The notes beneath the pieces are model-generated. The model was given only the letters and a program-made list of their open reading frames with translations, searched no databases and was not told the DNA's origin. Shown one piece after another: positions 16,228 through 24,470 of a stretch of 44,173 bases of DNA. The position numbers were made by a program, and so were the translations under genes. The stretch lies in the NCBI GenBank assembly GCA_937910785.1, contig CALDLG010000162.1, positions 1-44,173 on the forward strand. Reading direction: 5' to 3'. This DNA is from an uncultured Lachnospiraceae bacterium (GTDB taxonomy: Bacteria; Bacillota; Clostridia; Lachnospirales; Lachnospiraceae). Numbering within the stretch: position 1 is the stretch's first letter; each line of letters starts with the position of its first letter.

Positions 16228-16256
16228 GGAAATGAAGGAACGGGAGTTTCATTTCC
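16228..16256 (+). promoter_or_regulatory. Intercistronic hairpin before the second receiver gene
   Basis: GGAAATGAA (16228-16236) pairs with TTCATTTCC (16248-16256), a 9-bp stem with an 11-base loop. It sits just before the GGAAAGAGGGG ribosome-binding region. A T-run is absent, so termination is unlikely. Confidence 0.35.
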
Positions 16257-16272
16257 GGAAAGAGGGGCAGAC

Positions 16273-17334
16273 ATGGAACAGGGGACAGCTGGACTGAATG
16301 GAGAACGGATACTGATCGTGGATGATGTGGAAACGAACAGACTGGTTCTGGAAGAGATCATCAAAGATATGGGCTGTTCACCGGTACTGGCCGAAAATGG
16401 AGAACAGGCGCTTCAGATGGCGAAGGAATGTCTTCCGAAGCTGATCCTGACGGATATCTCCATGCCGGGAATGGACGGCTATGAACTGTGCAGGCATTTG
16501 AAGCACCATCCGGCGACCGTTCATATTCCGATCATCTTCATTTCGGCATTTGACGATCCGATGGATATTGTAGAAGGATTTCTGCTGGGTGGAGAGGACT
16601 ATATTACGAAGCCTTTTATACCGGAAGTGGTGCAGGCCCGCGTGGGCGTTCATCTGCGGCTGTATGAAGTGAAGAATGAGCTGATGGAGACGAACAGGAG
16701 GCTGCAGATTTCCGTAAGCGAACAGCTTCGACAGATGGAGCTGGAGAAGAAGAATATTCTGTACGCGCTGGCCAACATCGCGCTGCAGAACAGCGATTAT
16801 GAAAATGATTATATGGAGCGGCTGCGGCGAAACTGCGGTATTCTGGCGCAGGGAATGCAGCTGTCGCCTCTGTTTGAGGATAAGATTTCGGATACTTATG
16901 TGGACACGATCGAGCTTGCGACGCCTCTTTGCGATATCGGCAATATCGGAGTTCCCGTAGACCTTTTGAAGAAAAAGGAGGGGCTGTCCGGGGAGGAACA
17001 GGAGATTGTCAGAAATCATACGAATATCGGAGCAAGACTGCTGAGCGATCTGTATGTGAACAGCGATTACAACGAATTTATCAGTACGGCAATTGATATT
17101 GCGCGCCATCATCATGAGAACTGGGACGGAAGCGGATATCCCGAACACCTGAGCGGAGAGAAAATTCCGCTGGCCGCACAGATTGTCGCCGTAATGGAGC
17201 GGTATACGAATCTGACGGAAAAGGGTGCCCACAGCAGAGAAGAAGCGCTCGCGTTTATGAAGGAGGAAGCGGGTGTGAAATTCAATCCGGATATTTATGC
17301 GATATGCTATAAAATTTCAAGGCAGTTATGCTGA
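16273..17334 (+). CDS. Response regulator with degenerate HD-GYP domain
   Basis: Receiver plus HD-GYP-like domain, 353 residues. The receiver is intact: VDDVE pocket, D61 in LTDISMPGMDGY, and K in TKPF. In the output domain the residues that bind metal in HD-GYP proteins are partly lost: the E...H pair before the HD has become D...D (NSDYENDYMERL), HD is C220-D221 (CDIGNIGVP), the Lys after it is Asn, and the late Asp of ADVYDAL is replaced in VMERYTNL. RNH, HHHENWDG and GYP (288-290) remain. It is therefore probably inactive as a phosphodiesterase and may bind c-di-GMP or a protein partner. It is clearly related to the intact protein two genes upstream. Confidence 0.87.
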   Translation: MEQGTAGLNGERILIVDDVETNRLVLEEIIKDMGCSPVLAENGEQALQMAKECLPKLILTDISMPGMDGYELCRHLKHHPATVHIPIIFISAFDDPMDIVEGFLLGGEDYITKPFIPEVVQARVGVHLRLYEVKNELMETNRRLQISVSEQLRQMELEKKNILYALANIALQNSDYENDYMERLRRNCGILAQGMQLSPLFEDKISDTYVDTIELATPLCDIGNIGVPVDLLKKKEGLSGEEQEIVRNHTNIGARLLSDLYVNSDYNEFISTAIDIARHHHENWDGSGYPEHLSGEKIPLAAQIVAVMERYTNLTEKGAHSREEALAFMKEEAGVKFNPDIYAICYKISRQLC

Positions 17335-17387
17335 TTTGTTAAAAATTTAATATTTTACATAAAATCTTTTTTCGGGGGAATGGAAAG

Positions 17388-18206
17388 ATGATGATTACAG
17401 ACGATGAGTTACAAAGAATTTCTGTGTTCATGAAACAGCGTTATGGAATTGAGCTGGGACAGAAGAAAGTCATTGTAAACGGCAGATTGCAGAATTATGT
17501 CAGAAAGAACGGCTGGAATAACTATCATGAATTCATGGATGCGGTAGAACGGGATAAGTCCGGAGCCCAGGAAAAAATACTTGTTAATTTTCTGACTACA
17601 AATCATACCTATTTCATGCGGGAGTTTGAACATTTTGACTATTTCAGAAGTGTGGTGCTTCCCTGGCTGAAGACGAAGGAGGCGGCACACAAGGATCTGC
17701 GTATCTGGTGCGGAGCGGCTTCTACGGGAGAAGAGCCTTATATGATTGCAATGGTCCTTGCGGATTTTTTCGGACTGGAGAAAGATCAGTGGGATAAAAA
17801 GATTCTGGCAACGGATATTTCCACGAAGGTTTTGCAGCAGGCGATGCTTGGAATATACAGCGAGGAACAGCTGAAAAATCTTCCGGACCAATGGAAGAGG
17901 CATTTTTTCAAACCGGCTGCCGGCGGAAGCCAGTACCAGGTGACGGACGAACTGAAAAGAGAGGTCATATTCAGACAGTTCAATCTGATGGACCCGCTTC
18001 CCTTTAAAAAGAAACTTCATACGGTTTTCCTCCGTAATGTTATGATTTATTTTGATGATAATACAAAGCGGGATCTGGTTCAGCGTGTATATGACGCGAT
18101 GGCGCCGGGCGGTTATTTCTTTATCGGAACGACAGAGACGATTGACAGAAACAGCACGCCGTTCCAGATTATTCAGCCATCGATATTCAGAAAGAGAGAG
18201 GGGTAG
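17388..18206 (+). CDS. cheR: Chemotaxis protein methyltransferase CheR
   Basis: SAM-dependent methyltransferase that methylates glutamates on chemoreceptors for adaptation. The 272-residue product has the N-terminal helical CheR domain (about 5-75) and a Rossmann-like catalytic domain with FLTTNHTYFMRE (the conserved TxFxR-type region), the SAM-binding stretch IWCGAASTGEEPYM, and FLRNVMIYFD near the end. It ends five bases before cheB. Two ATG codons in tandem (17388, 17391) follow GGGGGAATGGAAAG. The preceding gap is AT-rich without a strong hairpin. Confidence 0.93.
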   Translation: MMITDDELQRISVFMKQRYGIELGQKKVIVNGRLQNYVRKNGWNNYHEFMDAVERDKSGAQEKILVNFLTTNHTYFMREFEHFDYFRSVVLPWLKTKEAAHKDLRIWCGAASTGEEPYMIAMVLADFFGLEKDQWDKKILATDISTKVLQQAMLGIYSEEQLKNLPDQWKRHFFKPAAGGSQYQVTDELKREVIFRQFNLMDPLPFKKKLHTVFLRNVMIYFDDNTKRDLVQRVYDAMAPGGYFFIGTTETIDRNSTPFQIIQPSIFRKREG

Positions 18207-18211
18207 ATAGT

Positions 18212-19246
18212 ATGCAGCCAATTAAAGTATTAATTGTGGAAGATTCCATCGTATTCAGGGAACTTCTCGTACAGAACCTGAGCAAAGATCCGGCAATCAG
18301 AGTCGTAGCGACTGCAAAGGACCCCTTTGAGGCCAGAGATCTTATATTGCTGCACAAGCCGGATGTCATGACGCTCGATGTGGAGCTTCCGAGAATGAGC
18401 GGCATTGAATTTCTGCGAAAGCTGATACCGCAGTATCCGCTTCCGGTCGTTGTGATCAGCGCATTGAGCGATAAAGTATTCGATGCGATGAATGCCGGCG
18501 CCGTAGACTTCGTGGCGAAACCGGCGGTGTCCAACAGACAGCAGCTGGAAGATTTCATTAAGAATGAACTGCTTACGAAGATTAAGATTGCATCCACTGC
18601 CCGTATCAGCAATATCAAGAAAACGGTCATGATGCAGCAGGAACAGCAGCAGAGCCTTTCTGTCAAGAGAAGCAATCTCATTGTGGCAATCGGGGCTTCT
18701 ACCGGAGGAACGGAAGCGATTTATTCCGTTGTAAAGGATTTCGGAACGGATATTCCGGGCATCGTCTGTGTGCAGCATATGCCGCCTAAATTTACGGAGA
18801 TGTATGCGAAGAGACTGAATGACCAGTGCCGGATACAGGTAAAGGAAGCGGAGACCGGGGACAGAGTGCTTCCGGGACATATGCTGATCGCGCCGGGAGG
18901 CGACAGGCATATGCGGCTTGTGAAAGTAAGCGGTTCCTATCAGGTAGAGGTGAAGGCCGGGCCGAGGGTAAACGGGCACTGTCCTTCCGTAGAGGTATTA
19001 TTTGAATCCGTTGCGAGAGCGGCGGGAAAGGATGCGGTCGGAATTATTCTGACCGGCATGGGCGGCGACGGCGGCAAAGGGCTTTTAAGCATGCGTCAGG
19101 CCGGAGCCAAAACAATCGGCCAGGACGAATCGACCTGTGTCGTATATGGAATGCCTAAGGTCGCTTATGATCTGGGTGCGGTAATGTATCAGGAAAAACT
19201 GAATGATATCGCAGGAAGAACATATGCGTTATTAAATAATATGTAA
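18212..19246 (+). CDS. cheB: Chemotaxis response regulator protein-glutamate methylesterase CheB
   Basis: Removes methyl groups from chemoreceptors, counteracting CheR. The 344-residue product has a receiver (about 1-120) with phosphoacceptor D56 in TLDVELPRMSG and K in AKPA, a linker, and a methylesterase domain with the catalytic triad S163 (IGASTGG), H189 (VQHMPP) and D286 (GMGGDGGKG). The gene begins 6 bp after cheR and ends about 12 bp before the CheY-like gene, so it is part of the same operon. GAGAGGGG precedes the start. Confidence 0.95.
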   Translation: MQPIKVLIVEDSIVFRELLVQNLSKDPAIRVVATAKDPFEARDLILLHKPDVMTLDVELPRMSGIEFLRKLIPQYPLPVVVISALSDKVFDAMNAGAVDFVAKPAVSNRQQLEDFIKNELLTKIKIASTARISNIKKTVMMQQEQQQSLSVKRSNLIVAIGASTGGTEAIYSVVKDFGTDIPGIVCVQHMPPKFTEMYAKRLNDQCRIQVKEAETGDRVLPGHMLIAPGGDRHMRLVKVSGSYQVEVKAGPRVNGHCPSVEVLFESVARAAGKDAVGIILTGMGGDGGKGLLSMRQAGAKTIGQDESTCVVYGMPKVAYDLGAVMYQEKLNDIAGRTYALLNNM

Positions 19247-19258
19247 AGGAGAAAGGGT

Positions 19259-19651
19259 ATGAAAATTCTATTAGCCGAGGACGATTTTGTCACAAGAAAA
19301 TTTATGGTGAATTTTCTGTCAAAGTACGGTGAATGCGATGTGACTGTGGACGGAATGGAAGCAGTGGACGCATTTATGATGGCTTTGGAGGACGGAGAAC
19401 CTTACGATCTGATCTGCCTCGATATCATGATGCCTGTCATGGATGGTTATCAGTCGCTCGTAGGGATTCGTAATCTGGAGAAAGAAAGGAATATCCCGGA
19501 GGATAAGGCGGTCAAAGTCATCATGACGACGGCGCTGAATGATGAAGCCAATGTTAAAATGGCGTTTGAGCTGGGATGTACGATATACTCCGGCAAGCCG
19601 ATAGATCAGGAAAAATTTGAGCAGGCACTGAAAAAACTTGGTTTGGTCTGA
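19259..19651 (+). CDS. cheY: CheY-like single-domain response regulator
   Basis: Stand-alone receiver of 130 residues: acidic pair in AEDDF, phosphoacceptor D55 in CLDIMMPVMDG, T in IMTTALND, and K in SGKPID. It is expected to accept phosphate from CheA. The N-terminal lobe differs from motor-binding CheY mainly in detail, so whether it acts on a flagellar switch or as a phosphate sink cannot be told. AAAGGAGAAAGGG precedes ATG 19259. Its place between cheB and cheA supports the CheY assignment. Confidence 0.85.
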   Translation: MKILLAEDDFVTRKFMVNFLSKYGECDVTVDGMEAVDAFMMALEDGEPYDLICLDIMMPVMDGYQSLVGIRNLEKERNIPEDKAVKVIMTTALNDEANVKMAFELGCTIYSGKPIDQEKFEQALKKLGLV

Positions 19652-19691
19652 CAAAAGAACTTAACCGAAATATGCAGGAAAGGAGAACGAT

Positions 19692-21887
19692 ATGGCAGAA
19701 GAATTTAGTACAGACGGTATGTTGGATATGTATCTGTTTGAGAACGGTCAGCTGCTGGAGCAGCTGCAGGATATGGTTCTGGAACAGAAGGATGCGGATT
19801 GCTTTGATGAAGACAGTATCAATGAAATCTTCAGAACCATGCATACCATTAAGGGCTCTTCTGGTATCATGATGTTCGATGAGATAACGGCTGTGGCACA
19901 TAAGCTGGAGGATATCTTTTATTTCTTAAGAGAATCCCATCCCGAAAATGTTCCGCATTTGGAATTGGTGGATCATGTGCTGGAAGTGGCTGATTTTATC
20001 TCAAATGAAATGGAGAAAATCCGTAATGGAGACCCAGTAGACGGTCAGGCCGGCGAAATTGTGGCGACGCTGGATGAATTTCTGGAGGGAATCAAAGGCG
20101 GCGGAGACAGCGGGAAAAGCAAGAAGAAGAAAGAGGCGGAGGTTCCTGTAAACAAACATGAGGAGCCGAAACAGTTCTACATTGCACCTATGGCTACAAG
20201 CGCCAGCCGCTTTTATAAAATTTACGTTTCCTTTTTCCAGGAAACGGAGATGGCGAATGTTCACGCGTATAAAATTGTATATGCTTTGAAAGAAGTTGCG
20301 GAGGATATTCTGTATTCTCCGGAAGATATTATTTCAGATCCCGACTGTGCGGAGACGATTATCAAGGATGGATTCAAGATTCTCTTACAGGCACAGGCGA
20401 GTGAAGAGGAAATTCGTAAAATTGTCGGCGTCGGTTATGATATTGAGAAAGTCGACATATATGAATGCAAGGCCGAAGAATTCTTACAGGGCTTTGACTT
20501 TAACGAGCACGATGTGGCTCCTGCGGCGCAGATGATCGATCTGGAATCCAGTGTGGAAGAGATCGATTCCCGTACGCAGAATGGGGATGCGGAGGGCGCG
20601 AAGGAAGAAAAGAAGCCTGAAAAGCCCGCGAAACCCGCGATTGCTCCCGGTGATTTCGTTATCAAGTCCAAGGAGCCCGGAAAACAGAAGAAGCTGGCCA
20701 AGGATAAGCCAAAGGCTGAAAAAGCTTCCTTTATCAGCGTTAATGTCAGCAAGATGGATCAGCTGATGGAGCTGATCGGAGAGCTTGTCATCTCGGAATC
20801 GGTTGTTCTTCAGAATTCCGATCTGAAAGTGCCCGGACTGAACCTTGACAACTTCAATAAGGCGGCGGCGCAGCTTGCGAAAATATCAACCGATCTGCAG
20901 AACGTCATTATGTCCATGCGAATGGTACCGCTGACCAATACGTTCCAGAAGATGAACCGTATTGTATTCGATGTATCCAGAAAACTTGGCAAGGACATTG
21001 AATTCGTGATGGTCGGTGATCAGACAGAAGTAGATAAAAATATTATTGAACATATTTCAGATCCTCTGATGCACATCGTCAGAAATTCCGTTGACCATGG
21101 TATCGAATCCAAGGATGAAAGACGTGACAGCGGCAAGGCGGAGAAGGGGAAGATTACCTTATCCGCGAAGACGGAGGCAGGTAAGGTATGGATCAGCGTA
21201 GAGGATGACGGCGGCGGTCTTGACAGAGATAAGATCATGGCGAAAGCGAGAAAACAGGGAATTCTGGATGAAACCAAGCCGGAAAGCGCTTATACGGATA
21301 AAGAAGTGTTCCAGTTTATTACTCTGCCGGGATTTTCCACTAACGAAGTTGTTACGGAGTATTCGGGCCGGGGCGTCGGTATGGATGTTGTCGTTCAGAA
21401 TATTCAGGCCATCGGCGGTTCGCTGGAGATCGAGAGCAAGAAGGGGTTTGGCACGATTATGAGTCTGAAAATCCCGCTGACACTTGCGATTATCGACGGC
21501 ATCGTGATGGAAACGGGACACTCCTCCTTCGTCATGGAGACAGGCGCGATCAAAGAATTTGTCCGCGTGAAAGAGGACATGATGATCCACGAACCGAACG
21601 GAGAAGAATATATTATGATCCGCGGCGAGTGTTACCCTGTTCTCAGACTCGGCCGCTGGTATGGGCTGACAGAATACAAGGAATCTGTGGAAGAGGGTGT
21701 TATGCTAATTCTCGAAGTAGAAGATAAGAAGGTATGTCTTCTTGTCGATAAGCTGATTGGAGAACAGGAGATCGTAGTAAAACCGATCCCTTCCTATATT
21801 AAGAAAGTCAAGGGATTATCCGGTTGTACACAGCTTGGTGACGGAAGCATTGCTTTGATATTGGATGCTCCGGGCTTGATAGAATAA
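19692..21887 (+). CDS. cheA: Chemotaxis histidine kinase CheA
   Basis: Central kinase of the chemosensory array, 731 residues. P1: HPt domain with H51 in MHTIKGSSG. P2-like regulator-docking region at about 160-275, joined by Lys/Glu-rich and Pro/Lys-rich linkers. P3 dimerisation helices from about 345 (VNVSKMDQLMELIGELV). P4 ATPase with N-box HIVRNSVDHGIE, then DDGGGL and GRGVGMDVV. P5 CheW-like domain from about 590 to the end (LTLAIIDGI...). All five parts are present. AGGAAAGGAG precedes ATG 19692. It sits between the CheY-like gene and cheW in one operon. Confidence 0.96.
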   Translation: MAEEFSTDGMLDMYLFENGQLLEQLQDMVLEQKDADCFDEDSINEIFRTMHTIKGSSGIMMFDEITAVAHKLEDIFYFLRESHPENVPHLELVDHVLEVADFISNEMEKIRNGDPVDGQAGEIVATLDEFLEGIKGGGDSGKSKKKKEAEVPVNKHEEPKQFYIAPMATSASRFYKIYVSFFQETEMANVHAYKIVYALKEVAEDILYSPEDIISDPDCAETIIKDGFKILLQAQASEEEIRKIVGVGYDIEKVDIYECKAEEFLQGFDFNEHDVAPAAQMIDLESSVEEIDSRTQNGDAEGAKEEKKPEKPAKPAIAPGDFVIKSKEPGKQKKLAKDKPKAEKASFISVNVSKMDQLMELIGELVISESVVLQNSDLKVPGLNLDNFNKAAAQLAKISTDLQNVIMSMRMVPLTNTFQKMNRIVFDVSRKLGKDIEFVMVGDQTEVDKNIIEHISDPLMHIVRNSVDHGIESKDERRDSGKAEKGKITLSAKTEAGKVWISVEDDGGGLDRDKIMAKARKQGILDETKPESAYTDKEVFQFITLPGFSTNEVVTEYSGRGVGMDVVVQNIQAIGGSLEIESKKGFGTIMSLKIPLTLAIIDGIVMETGHSSFVMETGAIKEFVRVKEDMMIHEPNGEEYIMIRGECYPVLRLGRWYGLTEYKESVEEGVMLILEVEDKKVCLLVDKLIGEQEIVVKPIPSYIKKVKGLSGCTQLGDGSIALILDAPGLIE

Positions 21888-21910
21888 AAAAAGAAAGGAA
21901 CGGATATTGC

Positions 21911-22450
21911 ATGGAAAATATGAGCGAATTAAAAAGACAGGTAGACGAGGAAAATGCCGGTGAGCGCGATACGCAGAGGGGAAAATACATGACCTTTAAG
22001 TCCGGAAACGAGTATTTTGGCCTGGAGATTCAGTATGTAAACGAGATCATTCAGCTGCAGGCCATTACGGCGATTCCCGAAACGGAGGACTATATTAAAG
22101 GGCTGATCAATCTGAGAGGAAAAGTTATTCCGGTTGTTGACGTTCGTCTTCGGTTTAAACAGGAACCATTCGAATACAATGACAGAACCTGTATCATTGT
22201 AATCAACATCAAGTCCATGATGGTCGGACTGATCGTTGAGAAGATCGCGGAGGTTGTTGAGATCAAAGAGGACAATATACTGCCGCCGCCGAGCGTAGGG
22301 CGTACCGATAAGGTACAGAACAAATATGTATATGGTATTGGTAAAGTCGGGGATACGGTCAAATTATTGCTTGACCCTGATAAACTTTTAAATGATCAGG
22401 ATCTGACGGTCGTAGAACAGGCAAACGAAATGAATGTGGAAGAAGAATGA
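21911..22450 (+). CDS. cheW: Chemotaxis coupling protein CheW
   Basis: Scaffold protein linking the receptor to CheA, 179 residues. The CheW fold is recognisable: FGLEIQYVNEII, the ITAIPETEDYIKGLINLRGKVIPVVD core with the conserved loop, and a late GIGKVGDTVKLLLD strand. It has short charged extensions at both ends. The stop at 22448-22450 touches the start region of the receptor gene, pointing to translational coupling. AAAGGAA lies about ten bases before ATG 21911. Confidence 0.94.
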   Translation: MENMSELKRQVDEENAGERDTQRGKYMTFKSGNEYFGLEIQYVNEIIQLQAITAIPETEDYIKGLINLRGKVIPVVDVRLRFKQEPFEYNDRTCIIVINIKSMMVGLIVEKIAEVVEIKEDNILPPPSVGRTDKVQNKYVYGIGKVGDTVKLLLDPDKLLNDQDLTVVEQANEMNVEEE

Positions 22451-22461
22451 GAGGTAGAGAC

Positions 22462-23940
22462 ATGAAAAACATGAAGATAAGAACAAAATTGATTGTGGGA
22501 TTCAGTATCCCTGTCCTGCTTACGATCGTTACCGTATTGGTGGGAGTTTTTATTACCAAAGAATGTGTCGGCGTTATCGGAGAGATGAACCAGACGAGCG
22601 CAGATGAGCTGCACCAGCATTTTGTTGACAGCGGTCATCTTGGCGATGCGGAAGTAGAAGAATTCATGGAAATCGTCAATTCCGGAAAAGATCATCGTAT
22701 TGAGCGTATGGAAAGCATCATGGGTATTTCCAATGCGATCAGTCTGGGAATACTGGCAGTTTCCGTTATCATTACCATCATCATCGGATTATCCCTGACG
22801 AAAGCGATCATGAAATCAGTCAGACAGCTTTCCGATGTGGCGAAAGAGATCGCGCTGGGACGCGTTGAAAATATCAAGATGGTAAAATACAATAACGATG
22901 AATTCGGCGAACTGGTAGACGAGTATACACATGTAATCAACAACATCAAGTATCAGGCAAACATCGCTGAGGAGGTTTCCAACGGTAACCTTACGGTGAC
23001 CGTAAAACCGGCGTCTTCCGACGACGTACTCGGCAATTCCTTAAAGAAACTTGTAGAAGATAACTTTAACGCGATGAGCAATATTTCCGAGGCAGGTTCC
23101 CAGGTAACGATCAGCTCTTCTCAGGTAGCGAGCGCAAGCCAGGCGCTGGCACAGGGCTCTACCGAGCAGGCAAGCGCGATCGAACAGATTACTGCATCCA
23201 TTGACGAGATCGCGGATAAGACGAGACAGAATGCGGAACAGGCAAACTCGGCGGCTTCTCTTGTAGCTAAGGCAATCGAAGACGTACAGCAGGGCAACAG
23301 ACAGATGCAGGATACGATGGCTGCGATGCAGGATATCAACAGAGCATCCGAAAATATTTCCAAGATCATTAAGACAATCGATGACATTGCATTCCAGACC
23401 AATATTCTTGCGCTGAATGCGGCAGTTGAGGCTGCAAGAGCCGGTGAAGCAGGCAAGGGCTTTGCGGTTGTAGCGGAAGAAGTCAGAAGCCTTGCGGCAA
23501 AGAGTGCGGCAGCTTCCGCCGAGACAGCGGACCTGATCGAAGACTCTATCGAGAAGGTAAGCTCCGGTTCCAAGATCGTGGACGATACTTCCAAGGCGAT
23601 GGAAGAGATTACGAGAGTCGTACAGGACAGCGAAATTATTATCAATGGCATTGCAGAATCCTCCAATTATCAGGCAACTGCGGTTGCACAGATCGAACAG
23701 GCGATTACACAGGTATCTCAGGTCGTACAGACCAACTCCGCGACAAGCGAGCAGTGTGCGGCAGCCAGCGAGGAACTGTCCAATCAGGCATCCAGAATGC
23801 GCGAGCTGCTTTCTATTTACAATCTGGGTTCAGGCAGCGTTTCGCCTTCCTCCTCTTCCTACAGAAGCAGCGGGTCATTCTCCACTTCTTCTGCGAACGA
23901 GCAGGTGATCTCTCTTGGCGATGATTTCGGGAAGTATTGA
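22462..23940 (+). CDS. Methyl-accepting chemotaxis protein with very small extracellular region
   Basis: Chemoreceptor of 492 residues. TM1 at about 9-32 and TM2 at about 88-110 enclose only about 55 residues, too few for a usual 4-helix-bundle or Cache sensor. A HAMP domain follows (about 110-165), then a long coiled-coil signalling domain with the conserved tip FQTNILALNAAVEAARAGEAGKGFAVVAEEVRS split across the CheA/CheW contact region. The C terminus is Ser-rich and lacks a NWETF-type tether. ATG 22462 is preceded by GAGAGG; an ATG at 22447 overlaps the cheW stop. Likely the local receptor for the adjacent CheA/CheW; a ligand cannot be predicted and it may sense through the membrane or HAMP. 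Confidence 0.9.
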   Translation: MKNMKIRTKLIVGFSIPVLLTIVTVLVGVFITKECVGVIGEMNQTSADELHQHFVDSGHLGDAEVEEFMEIVNSGKDHRIERMESIMGISNAISLGILAVSVIITIIIGLSLTKAIMKSVRQLSDVAKEIALGRVENIKMVKYNNDEFGELVDEYTHVINNIKYQANIAEEVSNGNLTVTVKPASSDDVLGNSLKKLVEDNFNAMSNISEAGSQVTISSSQVASASQALAQGSTEQASAIEQITASIDEIADKTRQNAEQANSAASLVAKAIEDVQQGNRQMQDTMAAMQDINRASENISKIIKTIDDIAFQTNILALNAAVEAARAGEAGKGFAVVAEEVRSLAAKSAAASAETADLIEDSIEKVSSGSKIVDDTSKAMEEITRVVQDSEIIINGIAESSNYQATAVAQIEQAITQVSQVVQTNSATSEQCAAASEELSNQASRMRELLSIYNLGSGSVSPSSSSYRSSGSFSTSSANEQVISLGDDFGKY

Positions 23941-23970
23941 TTAATTTAAAAAGAATCAGTTTTGGGATGA

Positions 23971-24004
23971 TTCCGGCACAGGAATGAAAATTTCTGTGCC
24001 GGAA
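23971..24004 (+). terminator. Strong hairpin after the receptor gene
   Basis: TTCCGGCACAG (23971-23981) and CTGTGCCGGAA (23994-24004) form a perfect 11-bp stem with a 12-base loop. It comes 30 bp after the receptor stop. There is no T-run behind it, so it is either a weak terminator or a 3'-end stabiliser. Confidence 0.5.
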
Positions 24005-24005
24005 C

Positions 24006-24034
24006 TTGTAAATGGGAAGAAAACATAGTAATAT
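24006..24034 (+). promoter_or_regulatory. Promoter for the HPt / hybrid kinase operon
   Basis: TTGTAA (24006-24011), a 17-bp spacer and TAATAT (24029-24034) directly follow the hairpin and lie about 42 bp before the HPt start. This suggests a second transcription unit within the cluster. Confidence 0.5.
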
Positions 24035-24076
24035 GGAAGATAGGATAACAGAAATAAGGCAAGGGGGATATATGAC

Positions 24077-24436
24077 ATGAGTTTGTTTGAAGAACTGAAG
24101 AGTCTGGGTGTGGATGTTGACGGTGGTCTGAAGCGTATTAACGGGAATGAGAAGTTATATACGAAGCTGCTCGGTACTTTTATGAAATCGATAAATACCT
24201 ATCATGTGGAAACTGACTTTGACGGTACGGATTATAATGATGTGATAGAGAAAACACATGCGCTGAAGGGCGTTTCGGGTAATCTTTCGATTACGCCGTT
24301 ATATGAAGGATATACCAAAATCGTAGATTTATTAAGAGCCGGGAAACCGGAAGAAGCAAGGCCTGTTCTTGAGCAGATTCTGCCCGTGCAGGAAGAAATC
24401 GTCGCGTGTATCGAAAGGCACAGTGAAAACGGCTGA
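24077..24436 (+). CDS. Stand-alone HPt (histidine phosphotransfer) protein
   Basis: Small four-helix phosphotransfer protein of 119 residues that carries phosphate between receivers. The phosphoacceptor is H61 in THALKGVSGNL, the standard HPt signature (HxLKGxxxxLG-like). Helices of normal HPt length surround it. AAGGGGG lies before ATG 24077. The gene is followed after 34 bp by the double-receiver hybrid kinase, which has no HPt of its own; together they could form a kinase-receiver-HPt relay. Confidence 0.85.
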   Translation: MSLFEELKSLGVDVDGGLKRINGNEKLYTKLLGTFMKSINTYHVETDFDGTDYNDVIEKTHALKGVSGNLSITPLYEGYTKIVDLLRAGKPEEARPVLEQILPVQEEIVACIERHSENG

Positions 24437-24470
24437 GACGATTATTTCCTGAATGAATGGAGAAGGCAAG

